From the NCBI RefSeq assembly GCF_009762775.1, contig NZ_CP046401.1, forward strand, positions 186,001 through 250,000: a stretch of 64,000 bases of DNA. Direction: 5' to 3'. Source of the stretch: Maribellus comscasis (lineage in GTDB: Bacteria > Bacteroidota > Bacteroidia > Bacteroidales > Prolixibacteraceae). Shown here piece by piece: positions 52,358-61,333 of the stretch (its first letter is position 1; each line of letters opens with the position of its first letter). A model generated the notes under the pieces. The model was not told the DNA's origin and made no database searches. It saw only the letters and a list, made by a program, of their open reading frames with translations. Made by a program: the position numbers and the translations under genes.

Positions 52358-52543
52358 CTATAATTTATTTAATTCATCTATTAATTCTTCACGTGCTTTG
52401 CCGGTCTTTTTTTGCAAACGACCGAGTAACTCGTCTTCTTTTCCTTCTACATAAGTGAGATCATCATCGGTTATATCCGCATATTTCTGCTTCAGTTTAC
52501 CTTTTACTACATTCCAGTTTCCTTTTACCTGTAATTTATTCAT
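52358..52543 (-). CDS. CsbD family stress-response protein
   Basis: The 61-residue protein is a classical Csb[41 protein letters not shown], and [12 protein letters not shown]. CsbD-like proteins are small, charged, mostly helical and induced by stress. It is the middle gene of a three-gene operon: membrane protein, CsbD, lmo0937. A sigma-54-type promoter candidate precedes the first gene. Confidence 0.93.
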   Translation of the reverse strand: MNKLQVKGNWNVVKGKLKQKYADITDDDLTYVEGKEDELLGRLQKKTGKAREELIDELNKL

Positions 52544-52592
52544 GACTTTAATTTTTAATTGTTAAACATTATCCTAATATCTTTTACTATTA

Positions 52593-52796
52593 CTATTTTC
52601 CTTTGTTGATTAACAGGATTAGAATACCGATTACTGTAACGACTCCGCTTACAATAACAGGAGTCCAGTTAGCTTCACTTACAGCAACATCAATCCCCAG
52701 TAAACTAAACGTCTCTGAATTATTGGCGGCCTGAATACCAAATAAAATGGTACCTATTAATCCTAATACCGTTAAAATAGTTCCAAATACTTTCAT
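52593..52796 (-). CDS. Small two-helix membrane protein
   Basis: The ATG at 52796 gives 67 residues: MKVFGTILTVLGLIGTILFG, a polar middle (NSETFSLLGIDVAVSEANWT) and PVIVSGVVTVIGILILLINKGK. Two membrane helices flank a short loop. It resembles small DUF3185-like membrane proteins of Bacteroidota; the exact family is uncertain. The longer in-frame start at 52853 would include the promoter region. It heads the CsbD operon. Confidence 0.75.
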   Translation of the reverse strand: MKVFGTILTVLGLIGTILFGIQAANNSETFSLLGIDVAVSEANWTPVIVSGVVTVIGILILLINKGK

Positions 52797-52828
52797 AATC
52801 ATAATTTTAAAGTTATACACCAATGTTA

Positions 52829-52844
52829 TGTGAAAACTGTGCCA
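52829..52844 (-). promoter_or_regulatory. Sigma-54-type -24/-12 promoter (candidate) of the CsbD operon
   Basis: On the minus strand TGGCACAGTTTTCACA has a perfect TGGCAC -24 half and GG-N11-C spacing. The C is 34 bases before the ATG at 52796. The -12 half is TCACA. Confidence 0.55.
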
Positions 52845-52847
52845 GCA

Positions 52848-53113
52848 TGACAAAAATCACACAAACAACTAATAAAGAACAGTTTAAACAAATAAATCAA
52901 AAAAATATTCTGAGAAAAGAATGGATAAAATCCTCCACAATATGCGGCTTTATTTCTACGATTTGATATGGGCTAAAAAAGCAAAAGTTTATTTACAAAC
53001 TATAGAGAAATTACACAATGTGTAGAATATTTTCACATTTATAATTACTTACCACAATTTCAGAAGAAACTCAAATCACTGACAATAAATAAATTATATT
53101 AAAACAATAATTA
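52848..53113. other. Divergent regulatory interval with a TACACA-A-TGTGTA palindrome
   Basis: It lies between two outward-facing sigma-54-type promoters. A perfect palindrome at 53012-53024 overlaps TGTGTAGAATA at 53019-53029. That 11-base string recurs exactly at 62723-62733. A possible 35-codon reading frame at 52921 has no support. Confidence 0.4.
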
Positions 53114-53114
53114 T

Positions 53115-53130
53115 TGGAATATTTTTTTCA
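53115..53130 (+). promoter_or_regulatory. Weak sigma-54-type promoter candidate of the YtxH operon
   Basis: TGGAATATTTTTTTCA has GG-N11-C spacing but lacks the C of TGGCA. The putative -12 C is 85 bases before the ATG at 53214, further than in the other candidates. It is included because of the same spacing and its divergent position. Confidence 0.35.
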
Positions 53131-53213
53131 ATAGCTTCTAAAAATCAGCTTAAAAACAAAGGAAAAAAAAAACTCAAGTTAACAAGTACATAAACATTTT
53201 AAAAATTACAATT

Positions 53214-53486
53214 ATGAAAAAGGGAACAAGAAACGCATTATTAGGATTTATTGCAGGCGCTGCAGCAGGAACACTAACCGGAATATTGGTAGCACCTGAC
53301 AAAGGAGAAAAAACCAGGAAAAAAATTGGTAAAAAAGTGAAAGACACTTCAAAAGAAGTAACCGAAACTTTGGGAGAAAAAGTGGATTACGTAAAAGAAA
53401 AGCTTAACGATGTTATTGATGAAATGCGCAATAAAAAAGAAGAAGTAGAAAAAGAAGTAAAAGAAAAAGCCAAAGCAGGCGCGTAA
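53214..53486 (+). CDS. YtxH domain stress protein
   Basis: The 90-residue protein has the YtxH pattern: a glycine/alanine-rich N-terminal helix (ALLGFIAGAAAGTLTGILVA), PDKGEKTRKKIGKKV, and a long lysine/glutamate-rich helix (YVKEKLNDVIDEMRNKKEEV). It is probably membrane-associated and stress-induced. It is the first of three co-directional small genes (with the holin-like protein and a 74-residue protein). Confidence 0.92.
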   Translation: MKKGTRNALLGFIAGAAAGTLTGILVAPDKGEKTRKKIGKKVKDTSKEVTETLGEKVDYVKEKLNDVIDEMRNKKEEVEKEVKEKAKAGA

Positions 53487-53530
53487 TCAATTAATAAATT
53501 TAGTGTGTTACTCCACTAAATCTTAAAATA

Positions 53531-53896
53531 ATGAGCAATAAATTAACGAACAATATAGCAGAGCTTAATGATTCTGTTAAACAATATGTTCAGGTAAAGT
53601 TTGACTTGTTTAAGCTTCTGCTATTAAAAAAAACATCCACTTTCGTGAGCTATTTACTTAGCTACCTGGTTATTATTTTATTTTCAGTAATAATAATCAT
53701 GTTTCTCGGAGCCGCATTTGCCATTTGGTACGGACAAAAATTTAACAATTATGTTGAGGGTGTTTTAATCGCAACCGGTTTTTTAGTTTTGATAGCTGTT
53801 TTGTTTATCATCTTCAGAAAAAAGATTTTAACCAATGCCTTACTCAGCAATTTCTCAGAAGTTTTATTCGATGATGAAAACCAGGAAAAAGAATAA
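53531..53896 (+). CDS. Phage-holin/DUF1469-like membrane protein
   Basis: The 121-residue protein has an amphipathic N-terminus (ELNDSVKQYVQVKFDLFKLL). Two membrane helices follow (YLVIILFSVIIIMFLGAAFA and YVEGVLIATGFLVLIAVLFI), with a charged tail. This fits the phage_holin_3_6/DUF1469-type proteins common next to YtxH genes. It is not a lysis holin by context. It follows YtxH by 44 bases, and its stop is 1 base before the next gene. Confidence 0.82.
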   Translation: MSNKLTNNIAELNDSVKQYVQVKFDLFKLLLLKKTSTFVSYLLSYLVIILFSVIIIMFLGAAFAIWYGQKFNNYVEGVLIATGFLVLIAVLFIIFRKKILTNALLSNFSEVLFDDENQEKE

Positions 53897-53897
53897 T

Positions 53898-54122
53898 ATG
53901 AAAAGAATAAAAAACATGAGGGAACTGGTTTTAATGCAGGAAAAATTAAAATTCCAGGAAAAATTCGTAGAAAAAGAACTGGTTGAATCTTCTGCAAATA
54001 TCCTGGATAATTTATCGGACAAGATAAAAGACCTGGCGTACGATTTGGGAACAAACCTAACGATGCAAATCATCTCATCATTTAGGAAAAGGAAGTCTTC
54101 AAAAGATTCAACAGATTCATAA
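53898..54122 (+). CDS. Small charged helical protein, 74 aa
   Basis: The ATG at 53898 gives 74 residues: MKRIKNMRELVLMQEKLKFQ, then EKFVEKELVESSANILDNLS and a basic tail (FRKRKSSKDSTDS). It is predicted helical and cytosolic, with no recognised domain. It lies one base after the holin-like gene, so the two are coupled and probably interact. A longer start at 53835 would overlap the upstream gene heavily. Confidence 0.75.
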   Translation: MKRIKNMRELVLMQEKLKFQEKFVEKELVESSANILDNLSDKIKDLAYDLGTNLTMQIISSFRKRKSSKDSTDS

Positions 54123-54277
54123 TTATCGGGATTTTGAAAGATTCTTACGCTAAAATCAAAGAAAAAATTGCTGTTGAGACGAAAGGATATTTTTTAACTT
54201 TTACTCTGAAGAAATTGTATACTGGTCAGTCCGGTGGCAGAAATGAGCCAGGTTTTGTTTACGATAACATTAAACTG

Positions 54278-54293
54278 AATCTGATATCAGATT
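54278..54293. promoter_or_regulatory. Perfect 16-base palindrome upstream of the hybrid kinase
   Basis: AATCTGATATCAGATT is self-complementary and lies 60 bases before the kinase ATG at 54353. A TGGCAG with GG-N11-C spacing (54235-54250) lies just upstream. It may be a binding site of the response regulator or another factor. Confidence 0.35.
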
Positions 54294-54352
54294 GTTTTAA
54301 TCACAGAGCATAAAAATTTTGTATATTCTACTCATTCATAAAACAATGTTTA

Positions 54353-56794
54353 ATGCCAACTGAATATCGCAAATTTGATAAAAGGCTTCTTAATGTTTCG
54401 GAAGCCATCGAAAAATTATTATCTGAAGAAGAAAACACGTCTGAATTAGAACAAATTGAAAGTTGGCTAAACACTCAGCTTGGCAAAATAAAGCTTCAAA
54501 GAATAAAGGAAAGTAACATTTTAAAAGACCAAAGTTACGACAGAAACCTTTGGCAGGATGGAATAATGATTTTGAATTCAGCGATGGAAATCATCCATTA
54601 TTCCGGTTTTAAAAACTATTTTTCAAGCAGTACCTTTAATTACTCACGCAAATTTAAATTTACTGAATTTATTCACGATACAGACAAAGAGACTTTTGAG
54701 GAAGCATTTTCACTTGCACTCTCCCACTTAAAAAATGAAACCATTGAAATTGACTTAAAAACCGGGGTAGGAAACCTGAACCGGTGTGAACTGGAAATTG
54801 ATATTGTGTCGAGTAACATAAACAGCGACAGGTATATTTTATTTTTCCGATTTATGGAAAGCAACGACGTACAGGCTTTCGACTACCAGTCAATCGTTTT
54901 TGAAAATCTGCCCGACATGGACGTTTATCTTTACGATAAAGACTACCGCTACATATTATGCGGCGGCAGAGAAAAAGAAAAATTTAACTTAAACAATTCT
55001 GATTTTATAGGCCAGACAATGTTTGATGTTTATGATAAACAAACACAACGAAGAGTCTTTCCATTCTACAACAAAGCTTTAAACGGCGAATATACAGAAG
55101 GCGAAGTAAGATACCGGGACAATGTTTATTACATTGTTGCCGCCCCCGTAAAGAACCACCAAAACAAAACCATTGCAGGAATATTAATTTCACAAAATGT
55201 TACCAATGATAAATTGCTCGAAGAAAACCTGATAAAAAGTAAAGAGCAGGCTCAAAAAGCTGACAAAGCGAAATCAATTTTTATTGCCAACATGAGTCAT
55301 GAAATAAGAACACCTTTAAACTCAATATTGGGTTTTACTGAGCAACTGGAGAAAACAGAACTAAATCAGAAGCAGGAAAAACTGATTCACCTTATAAAAA
55401 ATGCTTCCGACCATCTTCTTTATCTGGTAACTGAAATTGTTTTTCTATTCAAACTTGGTATGGACAAGGTATATCTGGAAAATATACCTTTCCTGGTAAA
55501 CGACATTTTTATTGAGCTGGAAGAAATTTTTACTCAACAAACAGAAAAAAAGAGTCTCGATTTTGAAGTAATAAAAGACAAAAACCTTCCACCGGTTTTA
55601 ACAGGAGATCCTTTCCGGCTAAAACAGATTCTAATGAACCTCCTGGTTAACGCCATAAAATATACCGATAAGGGAAAAATTACTTTAACCTGCGAAGTTC
55701 AAAAAGAAACAAAAGGTAAAGCCGAGATTTTGTTTAAAGTTTCAGATACAGGGATTGGAATAAGTGATAAGGATTTACCTTATATTTTTGATGTTTTTGA
55801 ACAAGGAAATAAACGGACTGAGAAAATACGTGGTGGTGCCGGTCTTGGCCTTGGAATTTGCAATCGACTGGTAAATCTGTTGAAAGGCGACATTTGGGTT
55901 GAGAGTAAACTAAATGTCGGAAGTACATTTTTTGTTTCGCTCCCTTTTAAAAAAGCGTCGGTTGATCAACTCAAAGAACGGGAACAGCAATTTGATCTGG
56001 CTGAAAAGCTGTTAAAAGGCAAAAAAATACTTTTGGCTGATGACGACGACCATAATCTCATTCTGGCTGAAATGCTGCTAAAAAACTGGAGGACCGATTA
56101 TACATTGGTGAAAAACGGAATAGAAGCGATAACAAAATTAAGCAGCGAAAAATTCGACTTAGTTCTTCTTGATATTCACATGCCGGAAAAGGATGGTGTT
56201 CAGGTTGTAAAAAGCATGCATTCTGACAATACCGCAATTAATTACAAAACGCCTGCCGTGGCTTTAACGGCCAACGCGTTAAAAAGCGACATACACAAAT
56301 ACCTGAAAGCCGGTTTTGACGATTATGTAATAAAACCTTTTAAAGAAAACGAGTTATACAATAAACTATGTAATATTTTAGGGTTTAAATCAGAAGGAAT
56401 AAAAAAAACCAATCAAGAAGAACCACCTATGGAAGAAAAATTAACTGAAACCGGGGACACTTTTAATGTTCAGGAACTAAAAAAGGCTGCCGGAAACGAC
56501 AACAGTTTTTATAATATGATGCTCGACAATTTTATAAAAAATGCCGGCATTGTACTGGAGGCTTTTAACTCTTCCTTAGAAATTAAAAATTGGCAGGAAA
56601 TTGGAGAAAAAGCGCATAAAGCTATTCCTTCATTTAAATTTTTCGGGTTAACCAATCTTGCATCAAATTTTGAAAAAATAGAAGATTTGGCCTTACGCAA
56701 AAAACACTTTGAAGAGCTTCCTGAACTAACAAACCAGACCATTTTTCAGATTGAAAAAGTTATAGAGAAAGCAGAAACAGCAAAAACCGAATAA
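54353..56794 (+). CDS. Soluble hybrid histidine kinase with PAS, REC and HPt domains
   Basis: The 813-residue kinase has no membrane helix. A PAS-like region is at about 180-285 (FENLPDMDVYLYDKDYRYIL). HisKA has H316 in ANMSHEIRTPLNSIL. HATPase (about 415-530) has N433 in NAIKYTD, D465 in DTGIG and GGAGLGLGI. A receiver (about 557-677) has phosphoacceptor D607 in LVLLDIHMP and K661. An HPt domain (about 706-800) has H755 in EKAHKAIPS. All phosphorelay residues are present. It probably senses a cytosolic signal and passes phosphate to the sigma-54 activator encoded 82 bases downstream. Confidence 0.93.
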   Translation: MPTEYRKFDKRLLNVSEAIEKLLSEEENTSELEQIESWLNTQLGKIKLQRIKESNILKDQSYDRNLWQDGIMILNSAMEIIHYSGFKNYFSSSTFNYSRKFKFTEFIHDTDKETFEEAFSLALSHLKNETIEIDLKTGVGNLNRCELEIDIVSSNINSDRYILFFRFMESNDVQAFDYQSIVFENLPDMDVYLYDKDYRYILCGGREKEKFNLNNSDFIGQTMFDVYDKQTQRRVFPFYNKALNGEYTEGEVRYRDNVYYIVAAPVKNHQNKTIAGILISQNVTNDKLLEENLIKSKEQAQKADKAKSIFIANMSHEIRTPLNSILGFTEQLEKTELNQKQEKLIHLIKNASDHLLYLVTEIVFLFKLGMDKVYLENIPFLVNDIFIELEEIFTQQTEKKSLDFEVIKDKNLPPVLTGDPFRLKQILMNLLVNAIKYTDKGKITLTCEVQKETKGKAEILFKVSDTGIGISDKDLPYIFDVFEQGNKRTEKIRGGAGLGLGICNRLVNLLKGDIWVESKLNVGSTFFVSLPFKKASVDQLKEREQQFDLAEKLLKGKKILLADDDDHNLILAEMLLKNWRTDYTLVKNGIEAITKLSSEKFDLVLLDIHMPEKDGVQVVKSMHSDNTAINYKTPAVALTANALKSDIHKYLKAGFDDYVIKPFKENELYNKLCNILGFKSEGIKKTNQEEPPMEEKLTETGDTFNVQELKKAAGNDNSFYNMMLDNFIKNAGIVLEAFNSSLEIKNWQEIGEKAHKAIPSFKFFGLTNLASNFEKIEDLALRKKHFEELPELTNQTIFQIEKVIEKAETAKTE

Positions 56795-56876
56795 AAGCAA
56801 CTCAAAAAAATGAACATTGAAGAATTGATGGCTGTAGTATAAAAAGAAATAAAGACAATAACCCAATTAAAAAAGA

Positions 56877-58244
56877 ATGAGCAAAGTTCTAATTATTGAT
56901 GATGACAATTTTATTTGCGAGATTTTGAAAAAACACCTTCAAAATCATAAATATGATGTACAAATAGCATACACCGGAAAAAGTGCTGAGCAAACCATAA
57001 AAAAATCAAATTTTGATTTAATACTTTGTGATTTTCGTCTTCCCGACACCAGTGGACTTGAATTGTTACAAAAAATACGAGCAATCAAACAAGAAATTCC
57101 GGTTGTTATTATGACCGCTTATGCTGACGTTCGAATGGCTGTAAAACTAATGAAAATGGGTGCCAGCGACTATATTACAAAACCAATTCAACAAGAAGAA
57201 TTGCTTTCTTTAATCAAAAAGCTGGTAAAAAAAGAAAAACAGCCAAAACCACAGCCTACCCATTCTACATATATAAACGGTGATTTTATTATTGGCGACA
57301 GCGAAAAAATAAAACACGTAATAAAACTCGCCCGCCGGGTTGCACCAACCAATATGTCGGTGATAATTGGTGGAGAGACCGGAATTGGGAAAGAGTACAT
57401 CGCCCGGTTTATCCATGAAAATAGTCTGCGGAAGGACAAGCCTTTTGTTGCCATCGACTGTGGCGCAATACCAAAAGATTTGGCAAACAGCGTTCTTTTT
57501 GGCCATGTAAAAGGTTCGTTTACAGGAGCCATCTCTGATAAAGACGGTATGTTTCAAAAAGCACATGGCGGTACTTTATTTTTAGATGAGATCGGAAACT
57601 TAAGTTACGATATTCAGCTAAAACTGTTGAGGGCGATACAAGAGCGGGTAGTTTCGCGTTTGGGAGATGACAAACTTTTTCAAAACGATATAAGGATAAT
57701 TGCTGCAAGCAACGACAATTTGTTAAGCGAAGTACACAATAATACGTTCCGGGAAGATTTATATCACCGGCTAAATGAATTTAAAATTGAAATTCCTCCC
57801 CTGCGGGAACGGCCGGAAGATATTGATGTTTTTGTAAAACACTTTATCTCAATGGCAAATAATGAGTTAAACAGAGAAGTCAAAGGGCTAACTCCCGATG
57901 CAAAAAAAATTATTATGGAATATTCGTGGTACGGAAATTTGCGCGAATTAAAAAATGTTATTAAACGTGCTGTTTTAATGGCCGACGGAGAAATGCTTGA
58001 CCAATTTTGTTTTCCGGAAGAAATAACTTACCCTCAAAATTACGACAGACAAAACCGGACTGAAACAATAGAGATAAAAGCATCAGACTCTAAACTAAAA
58101 AATGCTTCTTATGAGATAGAAAAACAACTCATTATAAAAACCATCAGGGAAGCCGGGTTTAATAAATCAAAAGCGGCGAGAATATTAAATATCGACAGAA
58201 AAACCTTGTATAACAAATTAAAATTGTATGACATAAAGCTGTGA
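56877..58244 (+). CDS. NtrC-family sigma-54-dependent response regulator
   Basis: The 455-residue activator has a receiver (1-118; D52 in LCDFRLPDTSG, K102). An AAA+ domain (about 137-365) has Walker A GETGIGKE (166-173), Walker B GGTLFLDEIG (231-240) and a sigma-54-contact loop GSFTGA (213-218) in place of the usual GAFTGA. FREDLYHRLN is conserved. The C-terminal Fis-type helix-turn-helix is about 412-453 (SKAARILNIDRKTLYNKL). It activates sigma-54 polymerase when phosphorylated. With the kinase upstream it forms a two-component pair; likely targets are the TGGCA-type promoters of this region. Confidence 0.94.
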   Translation: MSKVLIIDDDNFICEILKKHLQNHKYDVQIAYTGKSAEQTIKKSNFDLILCDFRLPDTSGLELLQKIRAIKQEIPVVIMTAYADVRMAVKLMKMGASDYITKPIQQEELLSLIKKLVKKEKQPKPQPTHSTYINGDFIIGDSEKIKHVIKLARRVAPTNMSVIIGGETGIGKEYIARFIHENSLRKDKPFVAIDCGAIPKDLANSVLFGHVKGSFTGAISDKDGMFQKAHGGTLFLDEIGNLSYDIQLKLLRAIQERVVSRLGDDKLFQNDIRIIAASNDNLLSEVHNNTFREDLYHRLNEFKIEIPPLRERPEDIDVFVKHFISMANNELNREVKGLTPDAKKIIMEYSWYGNLRELKNVIKRAVLMADGEMLDQFCFPEEITYPQNYDRQNRTETIEIKASDSKLKNASYEIEKQLIIKTIREAGFNKSKAARILNIDRKTLYNKLKLYDIKL

Positions 58245-58317
58245 GCAGGGTAAAAAGCACTTTCTCATTGGCTTATTTTGGAACAAAAATTGAAACAAAA
58301 TTATCAAATAGGAAAAA

Positions 58318-58728
58318 ATGAGTTTAAGTACAGATTATAAAAAGATAATTTTTATAGATGATGATACTGAGTTGGTAAGTATTTATAACTCAATTTTGGA
58401 AAGGAAAAATCTTTCGGATTATCTACTACATTTTGAAAATGCCAAGGACGGGCTCAAATATTTAAAGGGAATTAAAAACAAAGAAAAACTCCCCGACTAT
58501 ATTCTTTTAGATTTGTATATGCCTGAAATGGATGGATTTAAATTTTTGGAATACTTTGAAAGAATTAGCAAACTGAAGGATTCAATAGAGATATATGTTT
58601 GTACCTCATCAAGAAAAAAAGATGACCGAAACAGAGTAATGAAATACCCCTTTGTAAGTGCATATCTTGAAAAACCACTCCCCAGTGATTTTATTGAGTT
58701 GTTGATTCGGGACCACACTGTGTATTGA
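58318..58728 (+). CDS. Single-domain response regulator
   Basis: The 136-residue protein is a stand-alone receiver. It has IIFIDDDTELVSIYNSIL at the acidic pocket, the phosphoacceptor Asp in DYILLDLYMPEMDGF, the conserved Thr/Ser in IYVCTSSRKKDD and Lys in AYLEKPLP. It has no output domain, so it may act as a phosphate shuttle or sink in the hybrid-kinase relay. It lies 73 bases after the sigma-54 activator. Confidence 0.93.
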   Translation: MSLSTDYKKIIFIDDDTELVSIYNSILERKNLSDYLLHFENAKDGLKYLKGIKNKEKLPDYILLDLYMPEMDGFKFLEYFERISKLKDSIEIYVCTSSRKKDDRNRVMKYPFVSAYLEKPLPSDFIELLIRDHTVY

Positions 58729-58818
58729 AATTTTTCCACACTTTGTGAAAGGAATACTACAGGACAAAAAACGTACAAGCAGAACCCAGCTGAAGTTTTT
58801 CAACAATATTTCAACATG

Positions 58819-59769
58819 CTATTGATCTTTTTCGCGGTCTTTCCGCTTTTTTGAAAAAAGATTGAGTAACCAGCTGCTCTCGATTGCATCAGCAGCTTCT
58901 GCCACGTTATCAATACCATAATTTATTTTTACGATTGCCGTATCAATATTATTTGCCATTACTGAATCGTAAACAAGCTTTTGAACTATGCCATCCCCCG
59001 AATTGAGATTTCTCCCCAGGGTCAAAAGTTCCTCCGAAAACAAATCTGCCTTTACCGTTATACTGTCAATATTTACCAACAACCCGGCAATTTGATGACT
59101 ATATGTTGTGTCGTTTATAAAACGACCTAAATCACCTTCTCCGTTGTTAATCTTTCCGGATATCTCATTCAGGTTTTTGGTAAAAGTGAGCAATTCATCG
59201 CCTGTTTGATTTAGCTTCCTTGAAATTGTATTTTCATTTACCAATATGGCCAAATCCCCTTTTCCGTTATTAATTTTCTCACTAATCTCCATTAAATTTT
59301 TCGCTACAAGTCGCCCGTCTTCGATTACCCCTTTCGCCTCTTTTAGAATTTCGTCCATGTCGATTGAATTTGCACTATTCAACATATCATTATCGTTTAT
59401 ACTACCGGCGCTTGAACTCCCGGGTTGTATTTCAACAATTTTGCTGCCCATTAAGCCATCGCTGACAATTTTGACTCTTGAATCCTTTCGTATAAATTCT
59501 TTAACATCTTTTTCTATAAGCATTTCCACAAGTACGGTTGAATCGCTTACAATATTAATTTCCGAAACGGTTCCGATGGTGATACCTGAATACCGAACCT
59601 TATTTCCCTCAACTAAGCCTTTTACATTGTTAAAGTAGCTTTTAACCATTACTGTTGAAGAAAACAGATTTTGTTTACTCCCTAAAAAATAAATGGTAAT
59701 AATAAAAAGGAATAGTCCGGCAGCAACCAGCATCCCTAAGCGTAATGTTTTATTTTTCGAATTTGCCAT
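58819..59769 (-). CDS. mlaD: MlaD-like MCE-domain protein
   Basis: The 316-residue protein has one N-terminal membrane helix (LRLGMLVAAGLFLFIITIYF) and an MCE domain (about 37-115: VKSYFNNVKGLVEGNKVRYS, GITIGTVSEINIV, GLMGSKIVEIQPG). A long helical tail follows with repeated KINNGKGDLAILVNENT / KINNGEGDLGRFINDTTYS segments. MCE proteins form rings that carry lipids between membranes. It follows the MlaF and MlaE genes on the minus strand. The repeated tail is longer than in E. coli MlaD. Confidence 0.9.
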   Translation of the reverse strand: MANSKNKTLRLGMLVAAGLFLFIITIYFLGSKQNLFSSTVMVKSYFNNVKGLVEGNKVRYSGITIGTVSEINIVSDSTVLVEMLIEKDVKEFIRKDSRVKIVSDGLMGSKIVEIQPGSSSAGSINDNDMLNSANSIDMDEILKEAKGVIEDGRLVAKNLMEISEKINNGKGDLAILVNENTISRKLNQTGDELLTFTKNLNEISGKINNGEGDLGRFINDTTYSHQIAGLLVNIDSITVKADLFSEELLTLGRNLNSGDGIVQKLVYDSVMANNIDTAIVKINYGIDNVAEAADAIESSWLLNLFSKKRKDREKDQ

Positions 59770-59781
59770 ATCTTCTATATT

Positions 59782-60510
59782 TTAGTTAAAATAAGCAGCA
59801 ACCTCACGGTCGTCACTTTTTCGCAATTCATCAAAAGTACCTTCGGCATAAAATTTTCCGTCCTTAAGGAGTTTCAATTTGTCAGCTGTTATTTCAGCAC
59901 ATTTCATATCATGCGTAATAATTAGCGAAGAAGTATTGTATTTCTCTCTGATTCGCATTATAAGCTCACTTATTTCTCCCGACGTTACAGGGTCGAGTCC
60001 GGTAGTGGGCTCATCATATAAAATAATTTCCGGTTTAAGAATTAAAGTTCTTGCAAGCCCGATTCGTTTTTTCATTCCACCCGACAATTCGGCAGGCATT
60101 TTGTGTTTTGCCTCAAGCAAACCGACGCTTTCCAATGCCTCGTCAACCATATCATTTACTTCCGATTTATTTTTGGGGAGCTGGGTGCGCCGAACGGGAA
60201 ACTCAAGATTTTCTTTTACCGTCATCGAATCGTATAAAGCACCGCCCTGAAAGAGGTATCCTACTCTTTTTCTTATTTCATCAATCTGGTCGACCTCCAT
60301 TTCTGTAATATCATTGTCAAAAACATTTATTTTACCCGAATCGCATTCAATTAACCGTACAATACATTTGGTAAGCACTGATTTACCTGTTCCCGATTTT
60401 CCAAGAATAGCAATGTTTTCTCCCTTATGAAGCTTCATATTCACTCCTCTCAGAATAACATTACTCCCAAAAGCCTTTTCTAAATCCTGTATTTCAATTA
60501 CATTTTTCAT
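59782..60510 (-). CDS. mlaF: MlaF-like ATP-binding protein of a lipid ABC transporter
   Basis: The 242-residue ATPase has Walker A GKSGTGKSVLTK, the Q-loop in YLFQGGALYDSMT, the signature LSGGMKKRIGLARTL, and Walker B ILYDEPTTGLDP. The conserved His is in IITHDM. The GGALYDSMT segment is typical of MlaF. It drives lipid movement with MlaE and MlaD. Spacing to mlaE is 11 bases and to mlaD 12. Confidence 0.93.
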   Translation of the reverse strand: MKNVIEIQDLEKAFGSNVILRGVNMKLHKGENIAILGKSGTGKSVLTKCIVRLIECDSGKINVFDNDITEMEVDQIDEIRKRVGYLFQGGALYDSMTVKENLEFPVRRTQLPKNKSEVNDMVDEALESVGLLEAKHKMPAELSGGMKKRIGLARTLILKPEIILYDEPTTGLDPVTSGEISELIMRIREKYNTSSLIITHDMKCAEITADKLKLLKDGKFYAEGTFDELRKSDDREVAAYFN

Positions 60511-60521
60511 ATCTGTATTTC

Positions 60522-61304
60522 TTATGCAAATATTAATTCAGAAAACTGAACGGTAATCAAATCAATAATAAAAATTACCAATGACGCGCTTACAACTGCT
60601 GAATTTGCTGAGAGTCCAACCGATTCGGTTCCTCTGCTCGCGGTATACCCTTTATAGGAACCTATTAATCCGATAAAAAATCCGAAAAAAACTGATTTTA
60701 TAGTCGCCGGAATAACATCGTAAAAGCTCAACGAATCGAAAGCCTGCGAAAGAAATAAAACAATCGACACCTTTTCATACATTCTTACCGCCAAAAATGA
60801 TCCCAAAAGTCCAAGGGCATCGGCAATAAAAACCAGTATCGGCACAAGCAGAGTAGTGGCCATAACACGTGTGGCAACTACAAAATTTAAGGGTTTTGTT
60901 CCCGAAACCTCCATCGCATCCAATTGTTCTGTAACTTTCATTGCCCCAAGCTCTGCACCAATTCCGGAACTTATTTTTCCTGCGCACAACAAAGCCGTAA
61001 TCACCGGGCCAATCTCTCTTATTATTGAAATCGCAATCATACCAGGTAACATCGACTGGGCTCCAAAATCAACCAAAACCGGACGCGACTGAAGTGTTAA
61101 AACCAGCCCCATAATAAAACCGGTTATGGCAATTAACGGAAAGGTCTTATTTCCAATGATGTATCCTTGCTTAACAAGTTCCTTGAATTCAAACGGAGCA
61201 ATAAAAAATTGCTTAATTGTATTTAATGTAAAAAGAACTATGTTTCCCAGCTCAACCAGAAAATCTTCTACCGAAATTTTTATTTGATTCGTTAATTTTT
61301 TCAT
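60522..61304 (-). CDS. mlaE: MlaE-like permease
   Basis: The 260-residue inner-membrane protein has the MlaE pattern: FPLIAITGFIMGLVLTLQSR, IIREIGPVITALLCAGKISS, GIGAELGAMKVTEQLDAMEV, and ATIKSVFFGFFIGLIGSYKG. It is the permease of the MCE lipid transporter. The operon runs Usp, mlaE, mlaF, mlaD with spacings of 29, 11 and 12 bases. Mla homologs keep outer-membrane lipid asymmetry, consistent with this envelope-stress neighbourhood. Confidence 0.94.
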   Translation of the reverse strand: MKKLTNQIKISVEDFLVELGNIVLFTLNTIKQFFIAPFEFKELVKQGYIIGNKTFPLIAITGFIMGLVLTLQSRPVLVDFGAQSMLPGMIAISIIREIGPVITALLCAGKISSGIGAELGAMKVTEQLDAMEVSGTKPLNFVVATRVMATTLLVPILVFIADALGLLGSFLAVRMYEKVSIVLFLSQAFDSLSFYDVIPATIKSVFFGFFIGLIGSYKGYTASRGTESVGLSANSAVVSASLVIFIIDLITVQFSELIFA

Positions 61305-61333
61305 TTTACAGAATTAAAACCCAAAAAGGTGAA

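Noticed and set aside
52921..53028. Short frame MDKILHNMRLYFYDLIW between the CsbD and YtxH promoters
   Set aside because: Only about 35 codons, no recognised homolog or operon partner, and it overlaps the TACACA-A-TGTGTA palindrome.
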